A stretch of 64,000 nt of DNA from Tranquillimonas alkanivorans. GTDB taxonomy: Bacteria; Pseudomonadota; Alphaproteobacteria; Rhodobacterales; Rhodobacteraceae. The DNA is taken from assembly GCF_900115595.1 (NCBI RefSeq), contig NZ_FOXA01000009.1:62001-126000 (forward strand), given 5' to 3'. This document shows positions 62,395 to 64,000 of the stretch, piece after piece. The position numbers and the translations under genes are program-made. The notes beneath the pieces were generated by a model. That model was not told the origin of the DNA. It saw only the letters and a list, made by a program, of their open reading frames with translations, and did not search any database. How positions within the stretch are numbered: position 1 is the first letter of the stretch; each line of letters starts with the position of its first letter.

Positions 62395-62778
62395 TTATTC
62401 AGGGATGCGGAAATTCCCGCTGACTTCCCGATCCCAAGCGTCTGCCTCCTCTACGGCGGAACGGGAAATCCCGTACTTGCTCGCAATCTCTACCTTGGCC
62501 GACTCGCGCGGGCATCCTTCGGAGATCAGTCGGCGGTACTCGGCGACGATACAGAAGGCGATGAAGTCCCCCGGCTCGAACGGGACGGTCTTCGGGCGTC
62601 CTCGCGGCCGCCGCAGCTTGCCGCTAACGAAAGCGGCGAGCAGGTCCCGATCTTCTCTCTCGATCGGCTCATCTGAAAGCAGGAGCCTGGCCAGCATCTC
62701 GCCTTCGATTTCGGGATCTGCACCCTTGCGTGGAGTGAAGGCGCGCGCGGCCCGGAGTATGGCGCCCCTCCACGTCAT
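62395..62778 (-). CDS. Hypothetical protein coupled to integrase, 127 aa, possible HTH
   Basis: The protein (MTWRGAILRAARAFTPRKGA onward) is helical, with KVEIASKYGISRSAVEEADA (about 98-118) resembling a helix-turn-helix. A basic central stretch (GKLRRPRGRPKTVP) suggests nucleic-acid contact. Its ATG overlaps the integrase stop by 4 bp, so it is translated with the integrase; a role as recombination directionality or copy-control factor is possible but unproven. Confidence 0.65.
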   Translation of the reverse strand: MTWRGAILRAARAFTPRKGADPEIEGEMLARLLLSDEPIEREDRDLLAAFVSGKLRRPRGRPKTVPFEPGDFIAFCIVAEYRRLISEGCPRESAKVEIASKYGISRSAVEEADAWDREVSGNFRIPE

Positions 62779-64000
62779 GCCCGGAGCGCCTCGAATGGGA
62801 CCACGTTCGCGTTCGATGGTCTGCCGCACAGGAAGTCGTACCACGCGGACATCATCCGGCGACGACGTTCGACCATGTCTCCGCGGTCATAGGCCTGCTG
62901 CACCTTGTTCCCGACCTTGTGCCAGAGCGCGACCTCGGCCATGTCGCCGGGAAACTCCGTGCGCTCGGTGACCCATGTGCGGAAGGTGGAACGGAATCCG
63001 TGGGGCACGGCAGGCTGACCGGTCGCCGCATCTGCGAAGCCGTTCCCGCCTTGCTCCTTGTCCGCGGCCGCGATGACCTTCATGTGCTTGCCGAGTGTCG
63101 CATCGGACAGAGCCGTTCCGCGCGAGGACCAGAAGACGAAAGGGCATCCCGCGAGCCGCGGCAGAGCTTGCAGGAGTGCAATCATTTCGTCCGTCAGCGG
63201 GATGCGCTTCGGCTGTTCACCCGGCTTGATCTTGGCGGCCTTGCGTCCCGGCTGGATCGTCCACAGCCGTGTCTCGAAATCAAATTCATCCCACGTCGCG
63301 AAGCGCACCGCACCGGAGCGTGTGGCGGTCATGGCTTGGAATTCGACAGCCCGGCCGCCGATGCCTTCTCGCGCGCGGAGGGCACCGAAGCACCGTGCCG
63401 TGTCCTTGAGCTGCACGGCCGGGTAGTGCCTTTCCTGCGAGACCTGCGACGGCCGGCCGAGGAGCATGTTGAGGTTGTCATCCCAACGGGCCGGATTTTC
63501 GCCCTCGCGGTATTCTCGCACCTTGGCGAACGAAAGCACCTTCTCGATCCTCTGCCGAACCTTAACGGCGGTGACGGTCTTCGTGCTCCAGATGGGTCGA
63601 AGTACGCGCAGGACATCGTCAACCTGGACATCGGAAACCAGCATCGAGCCGATGACCGGCGTGACGTGGTTGGCCATCATGCGCCGCCATGCGATCCGCT
63701 GCGCGTCGGAGGAGAGTTCCACCAGCTTCTCGACGGCGTATTCCTCCATTGCCTGCTGGAACGTGACGCCGCGCCGTGCGGCGCGCATGAGGGCGGCATG
63801 GGCCTCCTTGCGCTCCTGAACGGGGTCTACGCCCTGCCTGAGCTTTTCCTTCATCTCCCGTGCCCGGTCGCGCGCCGGTCCGGGGAGGATTTCGGGGTAG
63901 GGGCCGAGCCCGATCTCCCGCTTTTTCCGCCCTCGATCGATCACGCGCCCGTTGCTATCCTTCCGCTCCATCCAGTCGCCGAAACGCCCGCGGAGGATCC
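62775..64000 (-). CDS. P4-type tyrosine recombinase (integrase), 5' end beyond the window
   Basis: Site-specific recombinase for integration and excision. About 400 residues are visible; the N-terminal arm-binding domain (DUF4102-like) lies partly past the right edge. The visible part begins near GRKKREIGLGPYPEILPG, typical of that domain, followed by the core-binding domain (about 70-180) and the catalytic domain. The catalytic arginine is in MTATRSGAVRFATWDE, the H-x-x-R in VPHGFRSTFRTW, and the active tyrosine in LWHKVGNKVQQAYDRGD. An in-frame ATG at 63971 exists, but the frame stays open upstream, so it is not the real start. Translationally linked to the 127-aa gene. Confidence 0.93.
   Translation of the reverse strand, partial: ILRGRFGDWMERKDSNGRVIDRGRKKREIGLGPYPEILPGPARDRAREMKEKLRQGVDPVQERKEAHAALMRAARRGVTFQQAMEEYAVEKLVELSSDAQRIAWRRMMANHVTPVIGSMLVSDVQVDDVLRVLRPIWSTKTVTAVKVRQRIEKVLSFAKVREYREGENPARWDDNLNMLLGRPSQVSQERHYPAVQLKDTARCFGALRAREGIGGRAVEFQAMTATRSGAVRFATWDEFDFETRLWTIQPGRKAAKIKPGEQPKRIPLTDEMIALLQALPRLAGCPFVFWSSRGTALSDATLGKHMKVIAAADKEQGGNGFADAATGQPAVPHGFRSTFRTWVTERTEFPGDMAEVALWHKVGNKVQQAYDRGDMVERRRRMMSAWYDFLCGRPSNANVVPFEALRA

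Larger units (their letters stand above)
46882..64000. mobile_element. Integrated phage-like element (prophage or capsid-forming satellite), right end beyond the window
   Basis: It spans from tRNA-Leu to at least the right edge, where an integrase gene is cut off. It contains integration, regulation, replication, head, packaging, connector, tail-tube and tape-measure genes. No recognisable distal-tail, fibre, holin, endolysin or late regulator was found. Of 25 called genes, 23 are on the minus strand and most overlap by 1-4 bp, which argues that the set is maintained. At about 17 kb it is far shorter than a usual siphovirus prophage (35-50 kb) but matches phage satellites. Whether more element genes lie beyond 64,000 cannot be seen. 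Confidence 0.88.

Noticed and set aside
63969-63971. ATG at 63971 as the integrase start
   Set aside because: The frame continues open to the window edge, and the sequence at this point is already within the N-terminal arm-binding domain, so the gene must begin outside.
46882-64000. Element as a gene transfer agent cluster (RcGTA type)
   Set aside because: RcGTA-like clusters lack an integrase, replication helicase and AlpA-like regulator, and have a fixed order with distal tail genes. The element here has the former and lacks the latter.
46882-64000. Holin, endolysin, tail fibre or baseplate genes within the element
   Set aside because: Every frame between the tRNA and the integrase was considered. 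None of the minus-strand gaps is large enough, and no unassigned protein has transmembrane or lysozyme-like features.

Overview
The window is high-GC DNA with dense, overlapping genes that read like a marine alphaproteobacterium of the Rhodobacteraceae (Roseobacter group). The evidence is the gene content and order: the block rplU-rpmA-obgE-proB-proA, a ChpT-type phosphotransferase of the CckA-ChpT-CtrA relay, an olsB-olsA ornithine-lipid pair, an alphaproteobacterial-type CtaA, and a UrtABCDE urea importer. No species can be named from the sequence alone.

Positions 1-46,881 are chromosomal backbone. In order they hold: the C-terminal three quarters of an RND efflux pump; a ribosome hibernation factor fused to a cold-shock-like domain (minus strand); a urea ABC importer (urtABCDE); a two-CBS-domain protein; a family-5 peptide/opine-type ABC importer (binding protein, two permeases, two ATPases); a small unknown gene; a BKACE (DUF849) enzyme divergent from a short-chain dehydrogenase; trpE translationally coupled behind a PpiD-like periplasmic foldase; a large MscS-type channel; a molybdenum hydroxylase (fused [2Fe-2S]-Moco subunit plus an FAD/[4Fe-4S] subunit); tRNA-Ser(CGA); a DUF2059 protein; the rplU-rpmA operon and two acetyltransferase genes leading into obgE-proB-proA; chpT; a DUF3553 protein; olsBA; a CNNM/CBS transporter; a glycerophosphodiesterase; and a minus-strand run of M32 carboxypeptidase, ctaA, trmJ, dsbB and a DedA/YqaA-type membrane protein. 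tRNA-Leu(CAA) ends the backbone.

From 46,882 to the right edge lies one integrated, phage-like element of at least 17.1 kb. Its integrase (P4-type tyrosine recombinase) runs off the right edge. Nearly all genes lie on the minus strand and are packed with ATGA/TGATG overlaps. In transcription order they are: integrase, unknown, AlpA-like excisionase/regulator, a 50-residue ORF, a RepA/KaiC-like helicase, a second HTH protein whose start carries nine TGTGCCG heptamers, two small unknowns, portal, unknown, prohead protease, major capsid protein, a small head protein, HNH nuclease, two paralogous tail-tube proteins, gp6 connector, gp10, DUF3168, head-closure protein, small and large terminase, tape measure and a tail-chaperone-like protein. 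A short control region beside the tRNA holds an XRE-type repressor with an inverted-repeat operator, a Tat-signal protein and two small unknowns.

The element has a complete capsid and packaging set, tail tube and tape measure. It has no recognisable tail-tip, baseplate, fibre, holin or lysin gene, its order is permuted relative to standard HK97-like phages, and its genes look intact rather than decayed. The most interesting reading is a capsid-forming phage satellite (resembling cf-PICIs but also carrying tail-tube and tape-measure genes) that depends on a helper phage for the rest. A streamlined or partly deleted prophage is the main alternative.
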